Shown: positions 30,220-40,751 of the stretch, piece after piece | How the letters are laid out: every line of letters starts with the position of its first letter | Numbering within the stretch: position 1 is the stretch's first letter | Program-made: the position numbers and the translations under genes | NCBI GenBank assembly: GCA_020881915.1 | Contig: JAJFPB010000013.1 | Span: 62,001-126,000, forward strand | DNA from: Paramyrothecium sp. XJ0827 | Lineage: Eukaryota > Ascomycota > Sordariomycetes > Hypocreales > Stachybotryaceae | Direction of reading: 5' to 3' | Length of the DNA stretch: 64,000 bases | Notes under the pieces: model-generated | Database searches by the model: none | Seen by the model: only the letters and a program-made list of their open reading frames with translations | Told to the model about the DNA's origin: nothing

Positions 30220-31233
30220 CTACCTAAACAGTGCTAACAGGCGGTCGACTGTTTTGGAGAATAATCTCACAAACAAAACAAAAACTAGGTCATTACCAAA
30301 CTCAATCGTCCCAATCCAAATTAGTACAGACAGCAGGATAAATCCAATCAGACCTATCAAGTTTATGTTTTTGTGACTTGCGACGTGGGACTTGATATGC
30401 CTGCATGCATCTTGTAAACCTCTTCTCTCTAATTCATTATATGCCTTCGGCAAGTCATAGGCCATGCCCTGTGCGACTCCAATTACGTCAAGTTGCAACG
30501 TCGCAAGTTTGACCTGGAAAAGCCTTTTGACCTCCGACATCCAGTGGTCAGGCCCAACAGGCCCAGCTAGAATGTGCTCCATCCTAGATATCCGGAAATG
30601 TTCCGTCGGCTTGGCGTAAGCCTGTTGATAGTAGCGAGGAATCGCCATAGACAAATTCAACAGTGTAACACTATCAGTGATCCAAGGCTTGTTCCATTCT
30701 GGCTTGAGAAGTTCGCTGTCGTCAGAGTGATCCGGATACCATGTGGCCCCAGTGCGAGGATGCCTGATGGCGAAGGAACTGGTACAGGCGAGAATGGTGT
30801 GTCTTTGGAGGTGATTGAATGACACTTGCCCAAAATTGGATTGCAAGCCGGCCGTTATTGTGGCAGGAAAGATCGGGTCGTCGCTAGGATTGGCGTACAG
30901 TGTATTGGAGCCAATGAGGAAAATCCAAGTCAGCGCGTTTGGAACCTGAAATTCCTTTCTCACCTTCCGCTGGCCAACCGTTGTCTCGAGTTTATCCCAT
31001 CCTTCAGGAGGAAAAAGTCTGGGATTAATAAAATGAGTGAGCCACAACATGGACTAAATGGGAAGAAGGAGACTTACTTGATATCGTGGCTTCTCCTCCT
31101 AAAAAGTTGTTGCCTGATGTGGTCCTTCGTCATCTCAGGGAAAGTCGTAGACATGGTCAAGTTTGAATCGCCCGTATCCCAAGGCATGAAATTGCCAAAA
31201 TAGTAAGAAACATTGCGAGACCCAGGCTCTCGC
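30220..31233 (-). pseudogene. 5'-truncated gene for a membrane-anchored hypothetical protein
   Basis: The structure is complement(join(30220..31018,31078..31233)), with an intron at 31,019-31,077 (GTAAGT...CCCAG, 59 nt) joining NVSYYFGNFMPWDTGDSN... to LFPPEGWDKLETTVGQRK. The C-terminal region has a hydrophobic segment (INLIGLIGFILLSVLIWIG) and a second one (LVFVLFVRLF), so the protein is a likely tail-anchored or two-pass membrane protein. The coding frame runs straight into the left end of hAT-1 copy 2 at 31,234, so the gene's 5' part is gone. Family unknown; conserved tryptophans and prolines suggest a real ancestral gene. Confidence 0.6.
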
Positions 31234-32698
31234 CAGTGAAGTAAATAGTGTGGCCGTAAATAAGACAATATCATATTCAATATCGTATTGCCTGCACGGT
31301 ATTTTTATACCGTGCAGTGCAAGCAACACCGGAAACCGTGCAATACAGTGCATGGTCGTTCAAATATCGTATAAATATGATATCAAATATAGTGCAAGTA
31401 CTATGTAATACGAGTAGTACGAGGATTCTCCCCATATATGAAGCATTATGAAGATCCCAATTTACAGGACTTTTTACTAACGAAGTGTAACCTGGTTGAT
31501 CTGCACTCGGTTGATGCCGATAGTAATAACGCCACCAAATAAAGGCCTCGTCACAAACTCCTGAGTGTTTGAGTGAGTATGTAACAAGCTCGCCAGCCTC
31601 TCCGAGAGCTTTCAGTTCTTCTTTTCTTCAATGCAATCAATTTGTTGGTTTCCAAGCATGCTTCTGGACGAATAAGGCCTATGCCCCTGACATGAAGCGT
31701 GTCAGCTCCTGAACTTTTCCCTACTTCCTCAACAAGTCTTATCCTACGAAATAATGGCTTCTCAGCGCTCAGGCATTAGCGCTTCCTTCACGGCTACATC
31801 ATCCCAGACTTCCCTAGCCCCTGGTTCGTCGGTTATCAGCGACAACGGAGATTCTGATGTCGGAGAGACATCTATTTCGCCGTTGTTAACCTCTCAACTT
31901 AAGAAGAAGAAGCGTACGTCGAAGATATGGGATCATACGCCCTTCGGAAGGAATCAGATCGTCCGTAATACGGAAGGTCAGATTATATGGCGTTGCAAGT
32001 ACTGTAAAGGGAAGCCTGCCGAATATCTCGAAAATGGAGGCACGGCACACATCTACAAGCACCTTAAATCTCACACTACTCTCGATATATTAACGCCTAA
32101 TGAAGAAAGGGCTGCTAAAACAAGGAATCACCTTGTGGAAGCCTTCTCACGGATGTCTCAGAACACGAATCCCCTCAAACGCCGTCGACACGATGACGAA
32201 ACGACAGATCTTGACGCTGATAAGTTTGAGCAACTGTATGTAGAGTGGATTGCAGACTGCGGGATTGCACTTCGTATAGCAACAAGAGAAAGCTTTCGAG
32301 CGTAAGTGCTCTAATACACTTAATATTAATGGTTCATATACTAATCTTATGCCATTTTAGCTTGCTCAAATTCCTCAATCCTGGAGTCCTCTCGATTTTA
32401 CCTACATCACATCAAACGATTCGCGAGTGGGTGATGCGAACGTTTGAGACGCAAAAGCGACGTATACGACAAGTTCTCCAATCAGCTATCTCGAGAATAC
32501 ACTTCACCGTCGATATATGGTCCTCTCCAAATAAGCTTGGTATCCTTGGTATTGTTGCACACGTCATTGACAGCAACGGCGAGCTGGTTTCATATTGTGT
32601 CGCTTTACGAGAGGTACACGGCAAGCATTCAGGAGAGATCAGGCCCATATTGTGATGAATGTCGTCGAGGACTACGGAATTGTCACCCAGATTGGATA
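31234..32698 (+). mobile_element. hAT-1 copy 2, left part only
   Basis: It starts with the same CAGTGAAGTAAATAGTG end as copy 1 and is almost identical to it for 1.46 kb. It stops at the TA (32,697-32,698) where Fot-like element B is inserted. The corresponding right half is not found on the other side of B. The 26-bp hairpin at 31,292-31,317 has its loop inverted relative to copy 1. Confidence 0.9.
31754..32698 (+). pseudogene. hAT-1 transposase, copy 2, truncated
   Basis: The first exon (31,754-32,301) is open and longer than in copy 1, because the two bases lost there are present here. It includes the BED finger (WRCKYCKGK...HLKSH). The 59-nt intron (32,302-32,360) is conserved. The second exon encodes LLKFLNPGVLSILPTSHQTI and HFTVDIWSSPNKLGI, where the first catalytic Asp lies. 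One base is missing near 32,637 (GAGATCAGG against GAGAATCAGG), and the frame is then cut by element B. The C-terminal half is absent. Confidence 0.85.
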
Positions 32699-32796
32699 AC
32701 GTACATGATAAGCGAGTGCACCAACCAAGCGAGTGCACCAAAAATTACTCAATCTCTCCTCTTTACATCTAATCAACTATTTCTCAACCACCAAAT

Positions 32797-34450
32797 ATGT
32801 CACAATCAAATAATGAAGCTAATATGCTTCTCGCTCTTCGGGCCCTTCAAAATGACCCGAAACTGGGTCTACGACCCGCCGCAAGATTATACCAGGTGGA
32901 TTATTATGCCCTTCGTCGCCGACAGAGGGGCATCCAGTCTCGGCGCGATACCATCCCCAACTCACGGAGACTATCCGATCTAGAGGAGCAGATTATTGTC
33001 CAGTTCATTCTCGACCTGGATTCGCGAGGATTTCCCCGCGACTGCGTGGTGTTGAAGAAATGGCCAACCGACTGCTCGCTGACCGCGACGCGTCACCTGT
33101 CGGCAAGCGCTGGGCTTCCAACTTCGTCAGGCGACAACCAGAGCTCAAGACGCGTTTTTTCGTAAATATGACTATCAGAGGGCTAAATGCGAAGATCCAA
33201 CCATTATTCGCAATTGGTTCCGGCTCGTGGAGAACACAATCGCGAAATATGGCATCGACCTAGCCGATATCTACAACTTTGATGAGACCGGCTTTATGAT
33301 GGGCATAATTGCAAGCGGAATGGTCGTCACAGGTGCAGATAGGCGTGGAAACCCGAAATCAGTCCAGCCTGGAAACCGGGAATGGGTTACAGTCATTCAG
33401 GCGATTAATGCCGAAGGCTGGGCGATCGCGCCGTTCATCGTGGTCGCGGGCCAATATCACCTCGCCAGCTGGTACCAGGAAAGCAACCTTCCGGGCGACT
33501 GGGCTATTGCGACAACTCAAAATGGTTGGACCGACAATGAGACCGGCCTTGAGTGGCTAAAACACTTTGACCGGCATACCAAGGCCCGATCAACCGGTCG
33601 CTATCGTCTTCTGATCCTCGATGGGCATGGAAGTCACCACTCGGTTGACTTTGAGAAATATTGTGAAGATAACCATATCATTACGCTGTGTATGCCGCCT
33701 CATTCGTCTCACCTACTTCAGCCTCTTGATGTCGGGTGCTTTGGGCCACTCAAAAAGGCATACGGTCGAGAAATAGAGCATCTGATCAGGTGCTCTATAA
33801 CCCACGTTTCTAAGACTGAGTTCTTTCTGGCATTTTACGCCGCCCACCAAGCCGCCATAATAGAAATTAATATCAAAGGGGGTTTTAGAGGGGCCGGGCT
33901 TGTTCCTTTAGACCCAGAAAGTGTCATATCGAAGCTTGACGTGCAGGTACGAACTCCAACACCGATTGAGGAGGAGGCCGGCCTCCCCGACCCTTGGGTG
34001 CCCAAGACGCCAAAGACGGTCCTTGAGGGCTACCTCTCAATCTGAATACCTTGAAAGACGAGTCAGAAGGCACCAGGAAGCTCCCCAGCATCTATTGTTG
34101 ATGCGCTTAAGTCATTTTCTAAGGGAACGAAGGCGATAATGCATCAAATAGCATTATTAAAGTCTGAGAACCAGATCCTTCGACAGGCAAATGAGACTCT
34201 TAGCAAGCGGCGTAGGGCAAAAAGAACCCGGCTACAGAATGGAGGGAAGATGACTATAGGTGAGGGAAGGGATGAGATTGATCAGAGAGACGTTGATGCG
34301 CAGATAATGGCTGGATTGTTGAGAAGTGGTGGTCGAGGGAGGTCAGCACTGGCGAGAGAAAGGCGCTGTAGAACCTGTGGAAATACCGGACATAATTCAA
34401 GAACATGTCAGATAGTTGTGTTAGTATCTGAAGAAGACGATAGTGATTAA
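32797..34450 (+). pseudogene. Fot/pogo-type transposase B, three frameshifts
   Basis: The start is MSQSNNEANMLLALRALQ, with helix-turn-helix LRPAARLYQVDYYALRRRQR. Relative to paralogues there are three single-base indels: near 33,038 (GGATTTCCCCGCGACTGC), near 33,161 (one T missing from the RFFRKYDY codons) and near 34,030 (one extra G at GAGGGCTACC). Between them the catalytic motifs survive: YNFDETGFMMG, LILDGHGSHHS and LLQPLDVGCFGPLKKAYG. The final frame ends with the CCHC knuckle CRTCGNTGHNSRTC and stops at 34,448-34,450. Not functional as read. Confidence 0.88.
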
Positions 34451-34731
34451 TTTTAATTGATTAGATGTTTTGTAGTGATTTTAAGTAATGTTCTATTTTA
34501 ATGGTGTGAATTTTTGGTGCACTCGCTTGGTTGGTGCACTCGCTTATCGATGGTGCCCGCAATTGCGTCGTAATCCGCTTAGACCACGTGACCACTTATC
34601 GCCCGCAAAACGCGGCACGTGAAATCCGTGAAATCGTGTGCGCGACGCCTGATAAGTGCATTTGATAAGTCCCCCCCGACTTATCAGGGCCTCCAGCCTA
34701 CCCACCACATAGAAGGCCCCGATCCACTGAG

Positions 34732-37222
34732 ATGGCTGCCGACGACTCATACACGGCCGCGGACGAGCGCGCCCGTGCCGCCCGGAGGGCCGGCCTCCAG
34801 GCGAAGAAGGACGAACCGCCGGCGAACACGGTGCGGAGTTACGCGGCGAAGCAGCGGGAGTGGAAGGCGCGTCCTCCGGCCGGCCCCCCCCCCTTTCCCC
34901 CCGTTTTAAGTAGGCCCCCCTAGGCGGCTAACAGACGAATACCTATAGGCCTGGTGCCATACGCCCCGGGCTGCAGCTGACGGCTCGCTCTATAGCTGGC
35001 CCGACGGCGAGCTCGTAACGCCAGACAAGCTGGCGGCGTGGCTCAAAGAGGATATCCTCTTACGACGCGTAGCGCCGCCGCAGAAGAAGCCACGGGCGCG
35101 GGGAAGGGGTAAAGGCAAAGGCAAAGGCGAGACCGTACAGCTACGGCAACAGCTCGAACAGGAGCAGCTCGAGGCCGCGGCTCTGGCAGAGGCCGAAAGC
35201 CTAGCCGAAGCACTAGAGGTCCCCCTGGCCGAGGCCGCCGAGCTGCTCGCGGACGACCGCGAGGGCTACGTGCCACCCACGGCCCTTGCGCCAGCTGTAG
35301 TAGACCTTACTGAAGGATCCCTGCTTACGAGGGGCACTATCGACGCCTATATCGCGGCCATCATCGAACTCTGGCGGCTCCAGGTGGCCCACGGCAACGC
35401 GAATACGGAGAACCCCCGGGGCGCCGCCGTACGAGGCTTCCTTGAACAACGGGGCCGGCAGCGGGGGAAGCACGACCGCGCCTCCTTTAAAGACCGCGGA
35501 ACAGACGGGATCCAGGCCGGCTATTCCCCCGATGAATGGCTCCGGATCCAGGATCTCCTTCTCAGCGGGGCCGCGTATACGCCGCAAAACCTCCGTACGC
35601 GAGTCGACCTCCTCTTCGGCCACTACTACCTCTTACGAGGGGAGAACCGCCGTAAGATGGAGCTTGCAGACCTATCCCTACTCGACTATCCGCCTTCAGA
35701 AGGCCCGACCCTCTGTGGCTGCCTCGTAAGCCTTTTACGAGACGGCAAGCTAAATAAGACGGCGAGGAAGGAATTTATGGGCGCCCTCCGGCATAAGGAC
35801 CCCTTATTATGTACGCAAGGGGCCCTAGCACAGCTCTTCTTCTGGCGCTGGCACGTCGCCGGCGAGCCGGCCCCGTCCTTCCGGCGCCGTCAGGACTGGT
35901 ATCGGATCAAGGTCCTCGTCGGACGGGACCGCGAGCAGGAGCTCTCGTACCCGACGCAGTTACAAGAGACCTGGCGTATCTTCGGCGCCGCTGGCCTTAT
36001 TGCGTCGAAGAAGACGCATCTCCCGCGTAGGGTAGGCGCCCAGGTCGCGGAGACCTACGGCACGTCGCTCGCCCAGATCTCGCAGGCCGGCCGCTGGAAC
36101 CAGAGCGTGCTCTGCCAGGCCTATCTTACACACCTACCGCGCCAGTTCATGCGTATCGTCGCCGGATTCTCGGCGTCCCCAGGGGACTACTTCCTCGCGC
36201 GTGCGGCCCACGAACCCCCGTACGTCTTACAAAAGCAGCTCTGGCCGTGGATCGAGGAGTGGGAGCCCCGCTTTGAGGCGCGCGCGCGCCGGCAATGCTG
36301 GTCAGAAGGTGGCCTCGACGATGACGACCTAGCCGCCGACGGCTTCCTTAAGCTTATGCGGCGCCTGCGTATAGTACTCTTACAGGACCTGGCTGTCTTA
36401 CAGCCCCGCTACCCATCGCTACCCTTCTTTGCCTACGCCCCTTTTAACGGGCCCAAGTGGGACGAGTTCGCCGTCGCCGTGCGCTCTGACGCGGTAGGGT
36501 CTACGGAGCCGTTAAGCTTGCTCGTACGACGCGCGCTGCCGGAGCTAAGCGGCGTCTTAGAGAGCACGCGCGAGGCCCTCTTACAGAATAGCCATCGGCT
36601 CGCCATCCGGCTAGAGGCCCGGCTAGAGGGGATTCAGGGCGGCCTCGATGCCCTCCTCCAGGGCAAGGTCCCTATTACCTTTACTGGCTACTTCGGGGCC
36701 GGGCCAGCACTGGCCCCGGAGCCGGCGCCGTCCACAGCCCCTACCTTGAATCTCAATACGTCTCCGGCCCCAGAGCCTCTGGTACCAGGTATGCCCGTCG
36801 TTACAGCCCTGGCTAGGGTCTTTACGGTGCGGGACGTCTGGAAGGAGTGGGAGGAAGGGATTGCAGGCCAGTCGGCCGTACGGGTGCTGGAAGAGACGTG
36901 GGGAAGCCGCTGGCGCCCGGGGAACGGGGTCAGGGTGCAATTCTGTCGCCGGAAGGTGATCTGGGACGAGCTCTTGGCCCGTACGGCGTCCGGTAAGAGC
37001 GAGGAGGAGGCCGTTGCAGAACTAGAGATCTTACGCGCCGGCCGGAGCTTGAACCGGCTCGTCGACGAGCTCAAACAGCGTCGCCGGCGGGGTCAGGGTC
37101 AGGGCCAGGCCCAGGGCCAGATACGGGTACAGGTAGGGACGCCCGTGCCCGATAACCCGGGCCCAGGCCCGGGACCAAGTCCGACTCGGGGCCAGTGCCA
37201 TCGGGGCGCTGGACCCGGCTAG
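34732..37222 (+). CDS. Crypton tyrosine recombinase with GCR1_C-type DNA-binding domain
   Basis: Exon 1 (34,732 to about 34,866) encodes NTVRSYAAKQREWK. A short intron, apparently ending with CTATAG at 34,948, joins it to WCHTPRAAADGSLYSW and the long frame to 37,222, about 802 residues. The donor is unclear (GCGCGT after the AAG codon, or GTCCTC). The core resembles the Ndc10/CBF3-like fold used by Cryptons. Tyrosine-recombinase residues are visible: Arg in YLLRGENRRK, His and Arg in THLPRRVG, then GRWNQ and the nucleophile candidate Tyr in CQAYLTHLPR. A GCR1_C-like domain lies near residues 675-735 (FTVRDVWKEWEEGI...WRPGNGVRVQF). The C-terminus is Gly/Gln/Pro repeats. No frameshift within the long exon. 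Confidence 0.82.
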
Positions 37223-37275
37223 GGAGGAGGCGGACCGCCCTCGTCGACGGTAAGCCAGCTGTCTAGTAGGGTCTT

Positions 37276-37305
37276 TATATATATATATATATCTATATCT
37301 ATTTA
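37276..37305. repeat. AT-rich microsatellite (TA)n/(TATC)n in the Crypton 3' region
   Basis: About ten TA units followed by CTATATCTAT lie just downstream of the recombinase stop. It contrasts with the GC-rich coding part and may serve as an easily melted or polyadenylation-related region. Confidence 0.6.
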
Positions 37306-37395
37306 GAAGATGTATTTTTAATGATTAAAGAGCCGTAGAATTAGTGCATTGTTATGTCGTAGTCCTTGTAGCAGAGTCTACCCCTATCCCTTCCC

Positions 37396-37544
37396 GGTGC
37401 TGCACACGCAAATATCTCGACGGCCAGTAGGCTATACAGCGCCGCTACTGGACTAAACGCACCGCCGGAGTGTAGCAGTCCCCCAGGCCCCAGAACGGCC
37501 TCGATTGGGCCGCTGGCCGTGGAGATATTCGCGTGCGCGGCACC
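37396..37544. repeat. 32-bp inverted repeat in the Crypton 3' region
   Basis: Arms at 37,396-37,427 (GGTGCTGCACACGCAAATAT...) and 37,513-37,544 are complementary at 28 of 32 positions, separated by 85 bp. A large hairpin near the 3' end could bind the recombinase or end transcription. Confidence 0.7.
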
Positions 37545-37650
37545 GAACACTTATCAGGTGGTAGTTGTGTAATCGCATACGATTTCCCGAAATTACTCCG
37601 CAAAACGACCCCACGATAAGTTCTGCTTATCATGTACGTTATTATATTGG

Positions 37651-38592
37651 TTAAAGAAGAAGAAAGGCTAGCGCTAACCAGCGGAAGCTATAGACAAGAC
37701 ATCCACATCCTAGCCACCAATGGATCGGAATAGCCATTGATCCGTCAAAAACAACGGATCTCAACACAGCAAGCCAATGGCGACAGGGTTCGTGGGACGG
37801 GCTGCTGCGCGGAACGCGTTCACAGCCCTGACCTTGCGCTGGCAATCTAGCGTCGGATTGTCGAATTCGAGCACGACGCGCAGCGACAGGAAGTCCTGCG
37901 CGAGCTGCCGCTAGCCCGCGTCGTGGGGGTGCGCATGGCCGAGCTGACGGCGATGATGCCGAGTGCGCTTTCGGCATTTCCTCGATCTGATCGGCCTCGT
38001 CGCTCATGAAGTGCGCGTTGTAGGCGGTCTTAGCGAACACCTCCACGACGTCAGCGGGCCACAGTACATCCTGGGCCTCGGAGTGTGTGAGGCCTGCGAC
38101 GTGCTCATTGTCGTCCTTGTACGACCACGCCGGCTCGAACTGTTGGCCACTGCCAGCTCTGCTTATCCTCGATAGCGCAGCACGGTCCTACTCGTGGCTG
38201 TCGCCGTACAGATAACTCAGCGGCTTCGGCGGCTGGTAGGATACGTAGTACCTAGCCAGGATGCCGCTGGGCGTGTCGACGAGGAAACTCAGCTCTGTCA
38301 TCTGACAGATGTCGGACAGGATGTAGTCGCCGCTGATTGGGCGCTGGCTGAGGATCCAGCCCTCGCTTGGGTGGGCGCGGTTCCTAAATGGTTTCCCAAA
38401 TCCGACGCCTGGCCGGTGAGTTGGCCTTTGAGTGATGTCTCCAGCAGGCTCAGCTTGGCGCGCGGACCACCTGCCTATGATGGTGTTGTCCGGTAGGATA
38501 AGGGCGGCATCTTTGCTAAACGGCCTGGGCAGATCTTGCTTCCTCCATATTGTCAGCGGTTGCATGGTGGGCTCGTTGGCGGTAGGGACCAT
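37651..38592 (-). pseudogene. Degenerate ORF pair with one in-frame stop, family unknown
   Basis: A minus-strand frame from 38,592 (MVPTANEPTMQPLTIWRKQD) ends at TAG 38,188. The same frame then continues open for about 180 codons (FEPAWSYKDDNEHVAGLTHS, LWPADVVEVFAKTAYNAHFM) to 37,651. The residue pattern looks coding on both sides of the stop, suggesting one gene with a nonsense mutation. The last 80 residues are Ala/Arg/Pro-rich and may be out of frame. I do not recognise the protein. Confidence 0.4.
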
Positions 38593-38966
38593 CTTGAGGC
38601 TTTGTGCGGAGCTGTGCTGAGAAGGAGAGCGCGGGGTCCGGCAACAAGCTCGAGGCTAACTGTGGGTGGACTATTGCGTCGCGCTGGTTGCGGAGCTTAC
38701 CTTACAGATGGTTGGACGGGAGCGTTCGAGCGCTGGCGAGGCTGCAGCTCAAAGCGGGAGACTAATCGTGCGAGAGCCGAGATTCGAGGTAGGTGGCGGG
38801 CGACGGCGGAGAAGGGTAAAGGCATATGTTCTTCTAGTCAATGCGCCGGAGCGCCTGCGGCGTTCGCGGTACGAGAAGGCTCGCATTTGAAGGTGCTGGT
38901 TGATCTAAAAAATGAACCACTTATGTCCTTACCTGCCTAACTTAAACTCCTCATCCAACTTCCCCT
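38593..38966. other. No gene identified
   Basis: Only overlapping short frames are seen (plus-strand 38,536-38,940 is the longest, GC-rich and without recognisable features). It may be the promoter side of the degenerate minus-strand ORF. Confidence 0.4.
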
Positions 38967-39320
38967 TTACCAATCCAAAGAGCCCTCATAGCTATCAACT
39001 GTGCTTGTCATATCTACCTCACCAACCGCTGCCTCCACCTCGACCTTGAATCTGAGTCCTTGCCCCTTCCACTCCCTCGCGATCGTTTCCCGGAGCAGCC
39101 GCTCGTAAAACTTCTTCACTTCCTAAAACTCATCCTCCCTCCCCTTCCTGACTTCTTGAACCACCTTCAACCCAGGTCCCCAGAGCCAGAATCGCCAGCC
39201 ATTGCAACTCGCCGGCACACGTAATTTCGTCTCACGTTCTACCTCCAACAGTGACTTGGTTTGCAAACCGTTTAAGGGCCTCCACCCTACTGCTGCATAG
39301 ACCGGATATCTGGAATGTAT
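38967..39320 (-). pseudogene. C-terminal gene fragment with one in-frame stop, cut by Fot-like element C
   Basis: The minus-strand frame begins at the element C junction and reads GWRPLNGLQTKSLLEVERET and SCNGWRFWLWGPGLKVVQEV, then TAG at 39,123-39,125. It continues in the same frame as EVKKFYERLLRETIAREWKG and DSYEGSLDW to TAA at 38,967-38,969. Both parts look like natural helical protein. No family recognised. The upstream exons are missing beyond the transposon. Confidence 0.45.
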
Positions 39321-39322
39321 TA

Positions 39323-40047
39323 ACGTGTATGATAAGCGAGCGCGCAATACAAGCGAGCGCGCACTTTTCTCCTCAACCACCTAATTATATCTTTCAACTT
39401 AATTTTCTCAACCATAAATCATGTTATCATCAATCAATGAGGCAAATATTAATCTCGCCCTTCAAGCCCTTAAGAAAAACCCTCAATTAACTCCCTTTCG
39501 CGCTTCAAAGATCTACAAAGTCTCCCGCCGCACCCTAGAACGCCGACGCGATGGCATTCCTACCCGACGCGATATTATGCCTAATTCGCGGAAACTATCT
39601 GATCTAGAGGAACAGACTCTTGTTGAGTATATCCTTGACCTAGATTCCCGAGGATTTCCCCCGCGGCTTAGTGATGTGGAAGAAATGGCCAACCGACTCC
39701 TTGCTGACCGCGACGCGTCACCTGTTGGCAAGCGCTGGGCTTCCAACTTCGTCAAGCGACAACTAGAGCTCACGACGCGTTTTAATCGTAAATATGATTA
39801 TCAGAGAGCTAAATGCGAAGATCCGGCTACTATTCGCAAGTGGTTCTCACTCGTAGAGAACGTAATCACGAAATATGGTATTACCCTAGCCGATATCTAT
39901 AACTTTGATGAGACTGGCTTTTTAATGGGCATGATCGCAAGCGGTATGGTTGTTACGGGCGCAGAAAGGCGTGGAAGACGGAAATCAGTCCAGCCTGGAA
40001 ACCGGGAATGGGTTACAGTCATCCAGGCTATCAATGCGGAAGGCTGG
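39323..40047 (+). mobile_element. Fot/pogo-like element C, left part only
   Basis: It follows TA at 39,321-39,322 and begins ACGTGTATGATAAGCGAGCG, with two copies of AAGCGAGCGCGCA in the terminal region. It ends at about 40,047, where Copia 3' sequence starts. The right terminal repeat is absent. Confidence 0.85.
39421..40047 (+). pseudogene. Fot/pogo-type transposase C, truncated after the first catalytic Asp
   Basis: The frame starts MLSSINEANINLALQALKKN and keeps the helix-turn-helix (SKIYKVSRRTLERRRDG) and YNFDETGFLMG. It reads to AINAEGW, then runs into Copia repeat sequence and stops at 40,188 after about 47 foreign residues. The second and third catalytic Asp and the zinc knuckle are missing. 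Confidence 0.85.
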
Positions 40048-40751
40048 GAGGCTCGGGGGCTGTGTCAGCGGACCAAAGCCGGGAAGGAAAGCTGCATGGG
40101 TTGCAAGTCCTGGACCAGGCCATGGAACCTTGGTACTGCGAGCAGCCGCAGTTATTGCCAACGAGCACCAGGGGCCCCAGGCTGCTAACACGGCCTGGCG
40201 CGCTACTAATACGGCGTAATGGATCTGGCAAAAGATGACTCGAAGGCTTCGGGGGCTGTAAGTGGACCGAAGCCGGGAAGGCCGCTGCCTGGGTTGCAAT
40301 TCCGGACCAGACCATGGACCTTGGTACTGCTAACAGCCGCAGTGATCGCCAACGGGCACCAAGGACAGATGCTGCTAACACGGCGCAATGGATCTGGCAA
40401 AAGATGAGCTTCCGGCTTTGGGTGCGGTACTCAGTGGACTGAAGCCGTGAAGAGTAGATACCGAGGCGGGCTGCAGTGGGAGCCTTGTCCTATCCAAGAC
40501 AATATTCCCCACGAGCCCGGGACGGCATCGATATTTCCAGTAACACTCTTTCCTCTTTTCACCCACGAAGGTGTTTTAAGGTTTTAATGAGGTTGCTGAG
40601 AACTGGTAGACTGAGTACCACCGCCTTGCTCGAGTGGGAGTGTTGGAGGTCACGTGTGTGGACGATCAAGTCTGTGGCAAACTGTATATAAGCGGTGACT
40701 CTTCCACCTCTCATTGTGTAATAAGTAACCCGCAATCTTTCCATTTCAACA
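40048..40751 (+). mobile_element. Copia 3' fragment with 111-bp LTR
   Basis: It is the reverse complement of the 3' untranslated repeats and 3' LTR region of the Copia element at 21,950-22,660. It comprises two or more units of the 180-bp repeat, the leader to the purine tract CGAGTGGGAG, then the LTR at 40,641-40,751 (TGTTGGAGG...CCATTTCAACA). The gag-pol part is absent. It truncates Fot-like element C. Confidence 0.85.
40641..40751 (+). repeat. Copia LTR, 111-bp type
   Basis: Full LTR, TG...CA, preceded by the polypurine tract. Nearly identical to the 5' LTR at 27,477-27,587 but not to the 120-bp LTRs. Confidence 0.85.

Larger units (their letters stand above)
34549..37624 (+). mobile_element. 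Crypton (tyrosine-recombinase DNA transposon)
   Basis: The insert lies inside the right terminal repeat of element B and is bounded by direct repeats GCTTATC at 34,542-34,548 and 37,625-37,631. Such short identical borders without terminal inverted repeats are typical of Cryptons, which recombine a circular copy at a short core. CTTATC/GATAAG heptamer-like sites recur near both ends (34,595, 34,651, 34,664, 34,680, 37,550, 37,615). The interior is markedly GC-rich compared with neighbours, suggesting a different origin or codon history. Length about 3.08 kb, one gene. Confidence 0.82.
32699..37639 (+). mobile_element. Fot/pogo-like element B, split by a Crypton
   Basis: The left end ACGTACATGATAAGCGAGTG follows TA at 32,697-32,698 in hAT-1 copy 2. 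The terminal repeat has two copies of AAGCGAGTGCACC. The right terminal repeat appears at 34,507-34,548 but breaks inside GCTTATC. Its last bases, CATGTACGT, are found at 37,631-37,639 followed by TA. The 3.1-kb insert between is the Crypton. Sequence beyond 37,641 is unrelated to hAT-1, so the right flank has been rearranged. Confidence 0.88.

Noticed and set aside
34732..37222. Starship captain (DUF3435) instead of a Crypton
   Set aside because: The element is only 3.1 kb, lies inside a Fot terminal repeat, and its gene carries a GCR1_C-like domain; no cargo or far border is seen.
28311..40047. Repeat-induced point mutation as the main cause of transposon decay
   Set aside because: Near-identical copies differ mainly by small indels, and two transposases are fully open; a strong C-to-T pattern is not visible by eye.
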